Notes: generated by a model from the letters alone, not told the origin. Counted from the stretch's first letter, positions 9,655 through 21,255 are shown. The stretch is 64,000 bases of DNA from Elephas maximus indicus (GCF_024166365.1 NC_064837.1:75139553-75203552), one strand, 5' to 3'. A program made the numbers and translations.

Positions 9655-12600
9655 TTTATACTATTTCTCAAGATCTTATTATAGTGGTCTTATACAATAT
9701 TTGTCCTTTGCCTCTGACTAATTTCACTCAGCATAATGCCTTCCAGGTTCCTCCATGTTATGAAATGTTTCACAGATTCGTCACTGTTTTTTATCGATGT
9801 GTAGTATTCCATTGTGTGAGTGTACCATAATTTATTTAACCATTCATCTGTTGATGGACACCTTGGTTGCTTCCAGTTTTAGCTATTGTAAACAGTGCTG
9901 CAATAAACATGGGTGTGCATATATCTGTTCGTGTGAAGGCTCTTATTTCTCTAGGGTATATTCCGAGGAGTGGGATTTCTGGTTTGTACGGTAGTTCTAT
10001 TTCTAACTTTTTAAGAAAACGCCAGATAGATTTCCAAAGTAGTTGTACCATTTGACATTCCCACCAGCAGTGTATAAGAGTTCCAATCTCTCCGCAGCCT
10101 CTCCAACATTTATTATTTTGTGTTTTTTGGATTAATGCCAGCCTTGTTGGAGTGAGATGGAATCTCATCGTAGTTTTAATTTGCATTTCTCTAATGGCTA
10201 ATGATCGAGAACATTTTCTCATGTATCTGTTAGCTGCCTGAATATCTTCTTTAGTGAAGTGAGTGTTCATCTCCTTTGCCCACTTCTTGATTGGGTTGTT
10301 TGTCTTTTTTTGGTTGAGTTTTGACAGAATCATATAGATTTTAGAGATCAGGCACTGGTGAGAGATGTCATAGCTGAAAATTTTTTCCCAATCTGTAGGT
10401 GATCTTTTTACTCTTTTGGTGAAGTCTTCAGATAAGAATAGGTGTTTGATTTTTAGGAGCTCCCAGTTATCTGGTTTCTCTTCGTCATTTTTAGTAATAT
10501 TTTGTATTCTGTTTATGCCTTGTATTAGGGCTCCTAGGGTTGTCCCTATTTTTTCTTCCTTGATCTTTATTGTTTTAGTCTTTATGTTTAGGTCTTTGAT
10601 CCACTTGGAGTTAGTTTTTGTGCATGGTGTGAGGTATGGGTCCTGTTTCATTTTTTTGCAAATGGATATCCAGTTATGCCAGCACCATTTGTTCAAAAGA
10701 CTATCTTTTCCCCAATTAACTGACACTGGGCCTTTGTCAAATATCAGCTGCTTCTATGTGGATGGACTTATATCTGGGTTCTCAATTCTGTTCCATTGCT
10801 CTACGTGCCTGTTGTTGTCCCAGTACCAGGCTGTTTTGACTACTGTGGCTGTATAATAGGTTCTAAAATCAGGTAGAGTGAGTCCTCCCATTTCCTTTCT
10901 TCTCCTTTCGGTAATGCTTTACTTATCCAGAGCTTCCTTCCCTTCCGTATGAAGTTGGTGATTTGTTTCTCTATCACATTAAAAAATGTCATTGGAATTT
11001 GGATCGGAAGTGCATTGTATGTATAGATGGCTTTTGGTAGAATAGACATTTTTACTATGTTAAGTCTTCCTATCCATGAGCAAGGTATGTTTTTCCATTT
11101 GTGAAGGTCCTTTTTAGTTTCTTGCACTAGTACTTTGTAGTTTTCTTTGTATAGGTCTTTTACATCCTTGGTAAGATTTATTCCTAAGTATTTTATCTTC
11201 TTGGGGGCTACTGTGAATGGTATTGATTTGGTGATTTCCTCTTCGATGTTCTTTTTGTTGCTGTAGAGGAATCCAAGTGATTTTTGTATGTTTATCTTAA
11301 AACCTGAGACTGTCCAAACTCTTCTATTAGTTTCAGCAGTTTTCTGGAGGATTCTTTAGGGTTTTCTGTGTATAAGATCATGTCATCTGCAAATAGAGAT
11401 AATTTTACTTCTTCCTTGCCCATTCAGATGCCCTTTACTTCTTTGTCTAGCCTAATTCTGGCCAGGACCTCTAGCACAATGTTGAATAATAGCAGTGATA
11501 AAGGGCATCCTTGTCTGGTTCCCATTCTTGAGGGAAATGCATTCAGGCTCTCTCCATTTAGAATGATGTTGGCTGTTGGCTTTGCAGAGATGCCCTTTAT
11601 TATGTTGAGGAATTTTCCTTCAATTCCTATTTTGCTGAGAGTTTTTATCATGAATGGGTGTTGGACTTTGTGAAATGCCTTTTCTGCATCAATTGATAAG
11701 ATCATGTGGTTTTTGTCTTTTGTTTTATTTATACGGTGGATTACATTCATGGTTTTTCTAATATTAAACCAACCTTGCATAAGAAAAACTGGTATAAATC
11801 CCACTTGGTCGTGGTGGATTATTTTTTTGATATGTTGTTGAATTCTATTGGCTAGAATTTTGTGAGGATTTTTGCATCTATGTTCATGAGGGATATAGGT
11901 CTATAATTTTCTTTTTTTTGAGGTGTCTTTACCCGGTTTTGGTATCAGGGAGATGGTGGCTTCATAGAATGAGTTAGGTAGTATTCCATCATTTTCTGTT
12001 TTGAAATACCTTTAGTAGTAGTGGTGTTAACTCTTCCCTGAAAGTTTGGAAGAACTCTGCGGTGAAGCCCTCCGAGCCAGGGTTTTTTTGTTGTTGTTGT
12101 TGGGAGTTTTCTGATTACCTTTTCGATCTCTTTGTTATCGGTCTATTTAGTTATTGTACTTCTGATTGTGTTAGTTTAGGTAGGTAGTGTTTTTCTAGGA
12201 ATTCATCCATTTCTTCTAGGTTTGCAAATTTGTTAGAGTACAATTTTTTGTAATAATCTGATATGTTTCTTTTAATTTCAGCTGGGTCTCTTGTGATATG
12301 GCTTATCTCGTTTCTTATTTGGGTTATTTGTTTCATTTCCTGTATTTCTTTAGTCAGTCTGGCCAATGGTTTATCAATTTTGTTAATTTTTTCAAAGAAC
12401 CAGCTTTTGGCTTTGTTAATTCTTTTCATTGTTTTCCTGTTCTCTAATTCATTTAGTTCAGCTCTAATTTTTATTATTTGTTTTCTTCTGGTGCCTGATG
12501 GATTCTTTTGTTGCTTGCTTTCTATGTGTTCTTTCTGTGTGTTCAAGTTGTAGGGACAGTTCTCTGATTTTGGCTCTTTCTTCTTTATGTATGTGTGCAT

Positions 12601-13503
12601 TTATCGATATAAATTGACCTCTGAGCACTGCTTTTGCTGTGTCCCAGAGGTTTTGATAGGAAGTGTTTTCATTCTTGTTGCATTCTATGAATTTCTTTAT
12701 TCTCTCCTTAATGTCTTCTATAACCGAGTGTTTTTTGAGCAGGGTATTGTTCAGTTTCCAAGTGTTTGATTTCTTTTCCCTGATTTTTCTGTTATTGATT
12801 TCCACTTTTATGGCCTTGTGGTCTGAGAAGATGCTTTCTAATATTTCGATGTTTTGGATTCTGCAAAGGTTTGTTTTATGACCTAATATGTGGTCTATTC
12901 TAGAGAATGTTCCATGTGCACTAGAAAAAAAAGTATACTTTGCAGCTGTTGGGTGGAGTGTTCTGTATAAGTCTATGAGGTCAAGTTGGTTGACTGTAGC
13001 AATTAGGTCTTCTGTGTCTCTATTGAGGTTCTTACTGGAAGTCCTATCCTTCTCCAAAAGTGGTGTGTTGAAGTCTCCTACTATAATTGTGGAGGTATCT
13101 ATCTCACTTTTCAGTTCTGTTGAAGTTTGTTTTATGTATATTGCAGCCCTGGCATTGGGTGCATAAATATTTAATATGGTTATATCTTCCTGGTCAATTG
13201 CTCCTTTAATCATTATTTAGTGTCCTTCTTTATCCTTTGTGGTGGATTTAACTTTAAAGTCTATTTTGTCAGGAATTAATATTGCTACCCCTGCTCTTTT
13301 TTGCTTGTTGTTTGCTTGATATATTTTTTTCCACCCTTTGAGTTTTAGTTTGCGTCTCTAAGTCTAAGGTGTGTCCCTTGTAGGCAGCATATAGACGGAT
13401 CGTGTTTCTTTATCCAGTCTGAGACTCTCTGTCTCTTTATTGGTGCATTTAGTCCATTTACATTCACCATAATTATACATAAGTATGTGTTTAGTGCTGT
13501 CAT
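9655..13503 (-). pseudogene. L1 ORF2 (endonuclease-reverse transcriptase), broken
   Basis: The ATG at 13503 begins the endonuclease, reading VNVNGLNAP soon after. The frame at 12464-13213 keeps catalytic-type motifs (IIVGDFNTP, SRIDHILG, SDHKAI). RT motifs follow at 11424-11804 ([30 protein letters not shown]). The FADD active site is intact at about 11383-11394. The C-terminal region at 9836-10726 is the longest open frame in the window, at 296 residues. A stop upstream of FADD and several frameshifts split the gene, and 9655-9835 continues the homology past a stop. Mammalian L1 ORF2 is normally about 1275 residues. Confidence 0.93.
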
Positions 13504-14028
13504 TTTGATGCCTTTTTGTGTGTGTTGTTGACAATTTCATTTTTCCACTTACTTTTTTGTTCTGAGACGTTTTTCTTTGTAAATTGTGTGTTCCTCATTT
13601 TCATAGTATTTGAATTTATGTTTGCTGAGTCCTTATGCTTTTCTTGGTTTTTATTTTGTGTTATTGAATTGTTAGACCTCTTTGTGGTTACCTTAACATT
13701 TACCCCTATTTTTCTAAGTAAAAACCTAACTTGTATCATCCTATATCACCTTGTTTTCCTCTCCATATGGTAGTTCTATGCCTCCTGTATTTAGTCCCTC
13801 TTTTTGATTATTGTGATCTTTTACCTAATGACTTGAGTGATTCCCTGTTTTGAGTTTTGTTTTTCTTTTTAAAATTAATCTTAATTTGTTTTTGTGATTT
13901 GCCTATTTTAGTTGATATCAGGATGTTCTGTTCTGTGACCTTGTGTGGTGTTGGCATCTGATATTATTGATTTCCTAACCAATTTCCTTTAGTATTTCTT
14001 GAAGCTCTGGTTTGGTTTTTGCAAATTC
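13504..14028 (-). other. Long L1 inter-ORF region with a small open frame
   Basis: About 525 bp separates the ORF1 stop from the ORF2 start. In human L1 the gap is only a few dozen bases. A 79-codon, lysine- and asparagine-rich minus-strand frame (13500-13739) ends exactly at the ORF2 start codon. No domain is recognised and it may be fortuitous. The older L1 at 26.6-32.3 kb appears to have a similarly long gap. Confidence 0.6.
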
Positions 14029-15008
14029 TCAAAGCTTGTGTTTATCTGTAAATGTGTTAATTTCACCTTCATATTTGAGAGAGAGTTTTGCCGGACATAT
14101 GATCCTTGGCTGGCAATTTTTCTCCTTCAGTGCTCTATATATGTCATCCCATGGCCTTCTTGACTGCATGGTTTCTGCTGAGTAGTCTGAATTTATTCTT
14201 ATTGATTCTCCTTTGTAGGAGACCTTTCTTTTATCCCTGGATGCTTTTAAACTTTTCTCTTTATCTTTGGTTTTGGCAAGTTTGATGATATTATGTCTTG
14301 GTGATTTTCTTTTTGGATCAGTCTTAAATGGGGTTCGATGAGCATCTTGGATAGATAGCCTTTCGTCTTTCATGATGTCAGGGAAGTTTTCTACCAACAG
14401 ATCTTCAACTATTCTCTCTGTATTTTCTGTTATCCCTCCCTGTTCTGGGACTCCAATCACACACAAGTTATTCTTCTTGAGAGAGTCCCACATGATTCTT
14501 AGGGTTTCTTCATTTTTTAAAATTCTTTTATCTGATTTTTCTTCAACTATATCGGTTTCAGTTGCTTTATCCTCCACCTCCCCCACTCTGCATTCCAATT
14601 ACTCGATTCTGTTCCTCTGACTTCGTATTGAGTTGTCTAATCCTGTAATTTTACTGTTTAATCTTTTGGATTTCTGAATGCTGTTCCTCTATGGATTCTT
14701 GTAGCTTTTTAATTTTTCCACCATCTTCTTGAATAATCTTTTTGATTTCTTCAACTGCTTTATCAGTGTGTTCCTTGGCTTTTTCTGTAGATTGCTTTAT
14801 TTCATTTATGAGGTCATCCCTGATGCCTTGAAGCATTCTGTAAATTAGTTTTTTTATATTCTGCATCTGGCAATTCCAGGATTGTATCTTCATTTTTTTT
14901 TTTTATCTTCATTTGGGAAAGATTTTGATTCTTTAATTTGGGAGTTGTAGAAGCAATCGTGGTCTGCTTCTTTATGTGGTTTGATATCGACTGCTGTCTC
15001 TGAGCCAT
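14029..15008 (-). pseudogene. L1 ORF1 (RNA-binding chaperone), frameshifted
   Basis: The start at 15008 gives MAQRQQSISNHIKKQ. A heptad-like coiled coil follows in the 14651-14893 frame (INEIKQSTEKAKEHTDKAVEEIKKI). The 14029-14598 frame then gives the RRM and C-terminal domains, with NLCVIGVPEQ, DAHRTPFKTDPKRKSPRHNI and RPWDDIYRALKEKNCQPRII. The order (N-terminus, coiled coil, RRM, CTD) matches mammalian ORF1p, and about 326 codons is the usual length. At least two frame changes break it. Confidence 0.93.
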
Positions 15009-16613
15009 CTATAAGATATTGTAATGATTTATTTTATATTTGCTCATTGAGTCTTATCTTGTTTTGTTTTCTTTCAGTATATGTAGATGGTCTACTAGAT
15101 TGTTCTGTCTTGATTGTTGTAGCCTTTGAATCACTTATGTCCTATTACCAGCTGGTTTGGGCTGTTACCAGATATATAAGCCTAAGAGTCCATTCACTAT
15201 TCTTGAGTAGAATCTGATTTTGGGTTACCAAGTGTGTGGTGTAGACTGTCACCTATTCACATAGAGGAGTAGTGTTGATAGTTGTGTGCACCAGATTCTA
15301 GTAGCAGCAGGGGGTCACACTCCGGGGGGGCAGGATGCTGACAGGCTTCCCCCCAAGAGCCAGTGAGGTAGGTGTGTCTCTGTTCCTAAAGCACTTTGGT
15401 GGGTGGGCTCTGTAGCTGTACCTTAGGCACCCAATGCATGTACCTCTGCAGATTGGTAGGTGTCACTATCCTCAGACCCCTATGGCAGGAGGCTAGATGG
15501 TTTGGTTGGAGCTTCAGCCCTCAGTTCTCCATTGTCAGTCAGTGAGGGCTCTGTTTAATACGCAGAGATATCAGACCTGAGAAACTTGTCTTTCCAGTAA
15601 TCCCCTAAAACTATTACAGTCAGATCACTATCAGAATTGCCTTTGCATTATAATAGCCACCTTGTTCCCTGTAGGAATGAAAGCCCAAGACTGCGGATCT
15701 CATACGCTTGGCTTGAGCTGGTTCTGTATTTTTAGTCCAATTTTGGGAAGTCAGAGAAGGATTTATAGTCCCTGGGTTTTTTGTAGCTGCTTCTCACAGG
15801 CCAGGAGATTGGGTTAGGAAAAGACAAAAACAAAAAACCGCAGAGCACTTTACCTTCTGGCCCAGGAAATTCCAATGTTAATGAAGCCACCTGGGAAGGA
15901 AAGGGGAGGGATCAGATAGATAGTAGAGAGTAGCACCCAGGAATATAGACAAAGTTACTTATCTTGCTTGGTGATGACTGTTTTGTCTGAGATTCCCGAG
16001 GGGAGGGGCGTGTAGCCTGTGTGTGCTGCCTGGGTCGAGATTGTCCCCGATGGTCAGGCCCATGTCCTGTGCTTGTGCTGTCTCAGAAGCCGTGGTCAGT
16101 TTTTTCCCTCCCAGTCCAAAGCCCAGCACCAAGGTTCCCCGGCTGGGACACCGCACTTCAGGCTCCAAAAGCAGTTGCTGCCTCCCATTGACTTCTCCTC
16201 CTGTCAGCCGTGTCCCTGCGCTGCCTGCATGCACTGGCTGGGCCTCCCCCAAGGTCATTTCTGGGGACTAGGGCTGCGTCCCTGTTTGCGCTGCCTCAGG
16301 ATGCCGTGCTCAGCTCCCCTGCGCCCAGTCCAAACCCTGGTGCCAAGGTTTTCTGACTGGGACGCTGGCTTCAGGCTCCAAAAACAGTCGCTGCTTCCCC
16401 ATGGTTGCTCATTCTCTCATTAGCTGCGTCAGTGTGCAGCCTGTATGCATTGCCTGAGTCTCTGTCACTCAGGTCAACTCTTTAGATGGGTGTTTGATGG
16501 TCAGTCTTCGTAGATTGTCACATATGTGATTGATTCACTTGTTTTTCCAAGTCTTTATTGCAAGAGGGATACAAGGTAGCTTCTACCTAGTCAGCCATCT
16601 TGGCCCTGCCTCC
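15009..16613 (-). promoter_or_regulatory. L1 5' UTR with two ~213-bp tandem monomers
   Basis: This is the GC-richer 5' untranslated and promoter region of the nested L1. Two copies of a unit of about 213 bp are recognisable. One has GCTGTCTCAGAAGCCG at about 16076 and the other GCTGCCTCAGGATGCCG at about 16291. Both continue through CCCAGTCCAAA, CCAAGGTT, CTTCAGGCTCCAAAA and CAGTYGCTGC. Tandem promoter monomers are known from rodent L1. Overlapping open frames here (16019-16423) are not genes. Confidence 0.8.
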
Positions 16614-16629
16614 GTTCCATTTCATTTTT

Positions 16630-17012
16630 GATGACTTCCAATATTCCTATATTCATACTTTGTACATGCCATGTACCAGTTATTAGTGGATGTTTTCAGC
16701 TGTTTCTTCTTATTTTGAGTTGTGACACATTAGCAAACGAAAGTCCTAAAAGCTTTACTCCATTCATGTTATTAAGGTTGACTCAACTCTGAGGAGGTAG
16801 CTCTTCTCCAGTCTCATTCTGAGTGCCTTCCAACCTGAGGGGCTTATCTTCTGGCACTATAGCAGACAATGTTCTGTTGCAGTTCATAAGTTGTCCACTC
16901 CTAGTCTGCTGAAGTTTGGAACCTCCACTAAAACCTGGTTACTATGGGTGGCTGGTATTTGAAATACTGGTGGCATAGCTTCTAGCATCATAGCAACATG
17001 CAAGCCACCACA
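16630..17012 (-). mobile_element. RTE LINE, 5' portion (continuation after L1)
   Basis: The RTE interrupted at 8677 resumes here with GATGACTTCCAATATTCCTA, the reverse complement of the RTE ORF start region. The same segment is found in plus sense at 19685-19745. It extends through the 5' UTR to about 17012, where CCACCAGTAT- and CTAGAAGCTATG-like sequence occurs in reverse. Together with 6468-8677 it forms one element of about 2.6 kb. Confidence 0.85.
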
Positions 17013-17334
17013 CTATTCAAATTGATGGGCACTAATTCCAGAGTTTTAGTCCAGTAGGTCTGAAGTGGGGCCAAAGAATTAGCATTTTATCAAGTTCCCA
17101 GGGAAGGTTGATCTTGGTCTGGGATGATACTTTAAGAGCCATAGCCCCGGGTAATCAGTACTGGTTATGGTGTTTGAACCTGAGTCTGAGTAACTCTGAA
17201 GCCATGTTCTCTCCATGGCCCAACACTCACGCATCAGCTTTCTTCTTCTTCCTCAGAGCCTAGAGTGCCAGTTACCTAAGAGGGGTTCAAGAAATGTTTG
17301 ATGACCTCTTAGCACATATGTTCCCACCCCCACA
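17013..17334. other. Unclassified sequence
   Basis: No gene or repeat family was recognised between the RTE 5' end and the L2 fragment. Part of it (17040-17170) has the character of an old, diverged repeat but cannot be named. Confidence 0.4.
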
Positions 17335-17600
17335 TGCTACTTTCTTTACCTAGTTAACTGCTTTGAGTCTCAGCTTAAAATGTAACTTTCTCAGAGAGGC
17401 CTTCATTAAAATAATTTATAATTGAAAATTTACTGAAGTTTATTTGTTTATTGTACATCTGGTTCCCAAAATGATAAGGCCCATGTGGGTGTGGAATTTG
17501 TCTTATTTGTTCATCATTGAACAGTGGTGCGTACCACCTAATACAACACTTGGCACATAGGAGGTGCTCAAGAAGTGTTAGAGAAATGAATAAACAGATT
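17335..17600 (+). mobile_element. L2 LINE 3' end
   Basis: The sequence TCTCAGCTTAAAATGTAACTTTCTCAGAGAGGCCTTCA matches the L2 3' region. Later come CACTTGGCACATAGGAGGTGCTCAAGAAGTG and AATGAATAAA, which match the L2 terminus. It is an old fragment without coding content. Confidence 0.8.
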
Positions 17601-17611
17601 GACTTGAAAGG

Positions 17612-17855
17612 AGATTTAGGATCTGGTCCTAGTTTTGCCATCTACTAATTGTGTGAAACAGGGTAAGTAAATTGACATTCCTGAATTCCAACCCTCTCAT
17701 CTGTAAAAATATAGACAATAATTTTGAAGAGGGTGTCTTCAGGCTTTTTAAATGAAGTCACATGCATGCATGAATGAAATGTACCATCACCTCCTAATGC
17801 CATGTGGAGCTCACAGTACACATTCAATAAATATTGGTTGAATTGGATTGAATTT
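17612..17855 (+). mobile_element. MIR SINE
   Basis: GGTCCTAGTTTTGCCATCTACTAATTGTGTGAAACAGGGTAAGT, then CCCTCTCATCTGTAAAA, follow the MIR core. CAATAAATATTGGTTGAATTG lies near its end. Directly after an L2 3' end, it shows the familiar pairing of the two ancient families in mammalian genomes. Confidence 0.8.
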
Positions 17856-18378
17856 GGCCTATTTGGGTAGAGTGATTTTTTTACTCTCTCCAAGTCACTT
17901 AAGTTTAAATTTCTTCATTTATGAACATCCAACAACTCAAAAACTCTAGTTTTTGCTTGTGTCTTAAGGAGATTGAAAGAAGACAACTTGCTCTTTCATG
18001 GTGAGTTAATGATTTCTCTATCTTCTATCATTGAATCAATCCCAGTCAACTTTTAACTGCAATATGCCATAAAGAACAATGTGATATAACCTTGTTTCCC
18101 AGCTGCATTCCTTCTCACAAAGCTCTGTGGTGGGTTGGATTGTGACAGTAGAGTCTTATTTCTATGACTTTTAAGACCTGTTAGCTAGGAGTATGAGCCA
18201 GTAGCCCATTTATAAATTTCATCTTCTGAAAGAGCCATATAAATATAACAGAAGTAGTCAGAGAAGAGAAGGATTAATTAAAACATGGTAGAGCTCTCTT
18301 TTAAATTGACGAAGAAGCATTTACTATTTTTAGTTTACACTCACTCTTAACAGCCAGCATATGTCAAATTACATACAT
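17856..18378. other. Unclassified sequence
   Basis: No reading frame or named repeat was recognised. The region ends in CAAATTACATACATG, which forms one side of the probable target duplication of the next RTE element. Confidence 0.4.
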
Positions 18379-21248
18379 GTTGTTGTTGTTAGGTGCCGTT
18401 GAGTCTATTCTGACTCATAGTGACCCTATGCACAACAGAACGAAACACTGCCTGGTCCTGCATCATCCTTAAAATCGTTGTTATGCTTGAACACATTGTC
18501 GCAGCCACTGTGTCAATCCAGCTCCTTGAGGGTCTTCCTCTTTTCTGCTGACCCTGTACTCTGCCAAGCATGATGTCCTTCTCCAGGGACTGATCCCTCC
18601 TGACAGCATGTCCAAAGTATGTAAGATGCAGTCTCTCCATCCTTGCCTCTAAGGACCATTCTGGGTGCACTTCTTCCAAGACAGATTTGTTCTTTCTTTT
18701 GGCAGTCCATGGTATATTCAGCATTCTTCACCAACACCACAATTCAAAGGCATCAACTCTTCTTTGGTTTTCCTTATTCATTGTCCAGCTTTCACATGCA
18801 TATGATGTGATGGAAAATACCATGGCTTGGGTCAGGCACACCTCAGTCTTCAGGGTGACATCTTTGCTCTTCAACACTCTGAAGAGGTCCTTTGCAGCAG
18901 ATTTACCCAATGCAATGCGTCTTTTGATTTCTTGACTGCTGCTTCCATGGCTGTTGATTGTGGATCCAAGTAAAATGAAATCCCTGACAGCTTCAATCTT
19001 TTCTCCGTTTATCATGATGTTCCTCATTGGTCCAGTTGTGAGGATTTTTGTTTTCTTTATGTTGAGGCATAATCCATACAGAAGTCTGTGGTCTTTGATC
19101 TTCATTAGTAAGTGCCTCAAGTCCTCTTCACTTTCAGCAAGAAAGGTTGTGTCATCTGCATAATGCAAGTTGTTAATGAGTCTTCCTCCAATCCTGATGC
19201 TCCATTCTTCTTCATATAGTACAGCTTCTCGTATTATTTGTTCAGCATACAGATTATATAGGTATGGTGAAAGAATACAACCCTGACACACACCTTTCCT
19301 GACTTTAAACCAATCAGTATCCCCTTGTTCTGTCCGAACAACTGCCTCTTGATCTATGTAAAGGCTCCTCGTGAGCACAATTAAGTGTTCTGGAATTCCC
19401 ATTCTTCGCAGTGTTATCCATAGTTTGGTATGATCCACACAGTCAAATGCCTTTGCATAGTCAATAAAACACAGGTAAACATCCTTCTGGTATTCTCTGC
19501 TTTCAGCCAGGATCCATCTGACATCAGCAATGATATCCCTGGTTGCACGTCCTCCACCGAAATCAGCCTGAATTTCTGGCAGTTCCCTGTCGACGTACTG
19601 CTGCAGCCGTTTTTGAATGATCTTCAGCAAAATTTTGCTTGCATGTGATATTAATGATATTGTTCTATAATTAATCCATTAATAATCAGAATCTGGAATA
19701 CACAAAGTATGAATCTAGGAAAATTGGAAATCGTCAAAAATGAAATGGAATGCATAAACATCGATATCCTAGGCATCAGTGAGCTGAAATGGGCTGGTAT
19801 TGGCCATTTTGAATCAGACAATCATATAGTCTACTATGCTGGGAATGACAACTTGAAGAGGAATGGTGTTGCATTCATTGTCAAAAAGAACTTTTCAAGA
19901 TCTATCCTGAAGTACAACGCTGTCAGTGACAGGATAATATCCACATGCCTACAAAGAAGACCAGGTAATACGACTATTATTCAAATTTATGCACCAACCA
20001 CTAGGGTCAAAGATGAAGAAATAGAAGATTTTTATCAGCTGCTGCAGTCTGAAATTGATCGAACATGCAATCAAGATGCATTGATAATTACTGGCAATTG
20101 GAATGTGGAAGTCGGAGACAAAGAAGAAGGATCAGTAGTTGGAAAATATGGCCTTGGTAATAGAAACAATGCTGGAGATCGAATGATAGAATTTTGCAAG
20201 ACCAATGACTTCTTCATTGCAAATACCTTCTTTCACCAACATAAACAGCGACTATACGCACGGACCTCACGAGATGGAACACACAGAAATCAAATTGACT
20301 ACATCTGTGGAAAGAGACAATGGAAAAGCTCAATATTATCAGTCAGAACAAGGCCAGGGCCAACTGTGGAACAGACCATCAATTGCTCATATGTAAGTTC
20401 AAGCTGAAACTGAAGAAAATCAGAGCAAGTCTACAAGAGCCAAAATATGACTGTGAGTATATCCCACCTGAATTTAGAGACCATCTGAAGAATAGATCTG
20501 ATGCATTGAACACTAGTGACTGAAGACCAGATGATTTGTGGAATGACATCAAGGACATCATCCATGAAGAAAGCAAGAGGTCATTGAAAAGACAGGAAAG
20601 AAAGAGACCAAGATGGATGTCAGAGGAGACTCTGAAACTTGCTCTTGAGCATCGTTCAGCTAAAGCAAAAGGAAGAATTGATGAAGTAAAAGAAGTGAAC
20701 AGAAGATTACAAATGGCGTCTTGAGAAGACAAAGTAAAGTATTGTGATAACACGTTCAAAGAGCTGGAGATGGAAAACCAAAAGGGAAGAACATACTCGG
20801 CGTTTCTCAAGCTGAAAGAACTGAAGAAAAAATTCAAGCCTCGAGTTGCAATAGTAAAGGATTCTATGGGGAAAATATTAAACGACACAGAAAGCCTCAA
20901 AAGAAGATGCAAGGAATACACAGAGTCATTCTATCAAAAAGAATTAGACGATATTCAACCATTTCAAGAGGTGGCATATGATCAGGAACAGATGGTACTG
21001 AAGGAAGAAGTCCAAGCTGCTCTGAAGGCATTGGCAAAAAACAAGGCTCCAGGAATTGATGGAATATCGATTGAGATGTTTCAACAAACAGATGCAGCGC
21101 TGGAGGTGCTCACTCATCTATGCCAAGAAATATGGAAGACAGCTTCCTGGCCAACTGACTGGAAGAGATCCGTATTTATGCCTATTCCCAAGAAAGGTGA
21201 TCCAACCAAATGTTGGAATTATAGAAGAATATCATTATTATCACACAC
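18379..21248 (-). mobile_element. Young RTE copy with inverted 5' half (twin-priming structure)
   Basis: Bases 18379-19668 are the RTE 3' half on the minus strand, ending in the TTGTTGTTGTT complement of the ACAACAACA tail. Bases 19669-21248 are the 5' half on the plus strand. The two halves meet head to head. Both contain the short stretch ATTATAGAA.AATATCATT.ATATCACA of the same element, so the inversion carries a small duplication. Such a structure follows from two priming events during target-primed reverse transcription. The flanks CATACATGTT and CACACATGTT suggest a short target duplication. Confidence 0.9.
18389..19630 (-). pseudogene. RTE reverse transcriptase and C-terminal domain
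   Basis: The frame from 19630 encodes RT with motif A FIDYAKAFDCVDH (residues 55-67), motif B QGCILSPYLYNLYAE (116-130) and catalytic YADD (157-160). It runs 300 codons to a TGA at 18728-18730. The next open segment, 18389-18724, is in the same frame. A single nonsense codon (a CGA to TGA change, by comparison with other copies) therefore separates it from the LTYFGHAVRRDQSLEKDIML tail domain. This is the best preserved RTE RT in the window. The upstream EN half lies inverted next door, so no full protein can be made. Confidence 0.92.
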
Positions 21249-21255
21249 ATGTTAG
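19709..21255 (+). pseudogene. RTE endonuclease and RT N-terminal half, inverted
   Basis: The frame at 19709-20407 is the apurinic-type endonuclease: MNLGKLEIVKNEMECINIDI at its start, an ELKW metal-site region, NQIDYI and IIQIYAPT. The usual GDWN motif reads GNWN, so a catalytic-type aspartate is replaced by asparagine. A one-base deletion near 20350 moves the reading frame. Downstream segments 20320-20523, 20536-20724 and 20770-21255 share one frame. They are separated only by TGA codons that look like decayed CGA codons. The end reads WKRSVFMPIPKKGDPTKCWN, the start of RT. Confidence 0.9.

Larger units (their letters stand above)
8678..16613 (-). mobile_element. Full-length L1 nested in RTE, 16-bp target duplication
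   Basis: A complete LINE-1 of 7936 bp. Reading the minus strand, it starts with GGAGGCAGGGCCAAGATGGC, the usual L1 5' start. It then has a 5' UTR of about 1.6 kb with tandem repeats, ORF1, a long inter-ORF gap, ORF2, and a 3' UTR of roughly 0.95 kb. It ends with an AATAAA (about 8688-8693) and an A-rich tail. The flanks at 8662-8677 and 16614-16629 match at 15 of 16 positions. On the element strand the duplication starts with AAAAATG, which suits the L1 endonuclease. Both ORFs have several breaks, so it is not active. Confidence 0.95.

Noticed and set aside
9836..10726. Longest open frame in the window (296 codons, minus)
   Set aside because: It is the C-terminal part of L1 ORF2 inside the nested L1, not a host gene.
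16019..16423. Overlapping open frames of 134, 99 and 82 codons on both strands
   Set aside because: They lie across the GC-rich L1 5' UTR monomers. Composition and repeats explain them, and no domain is seen.
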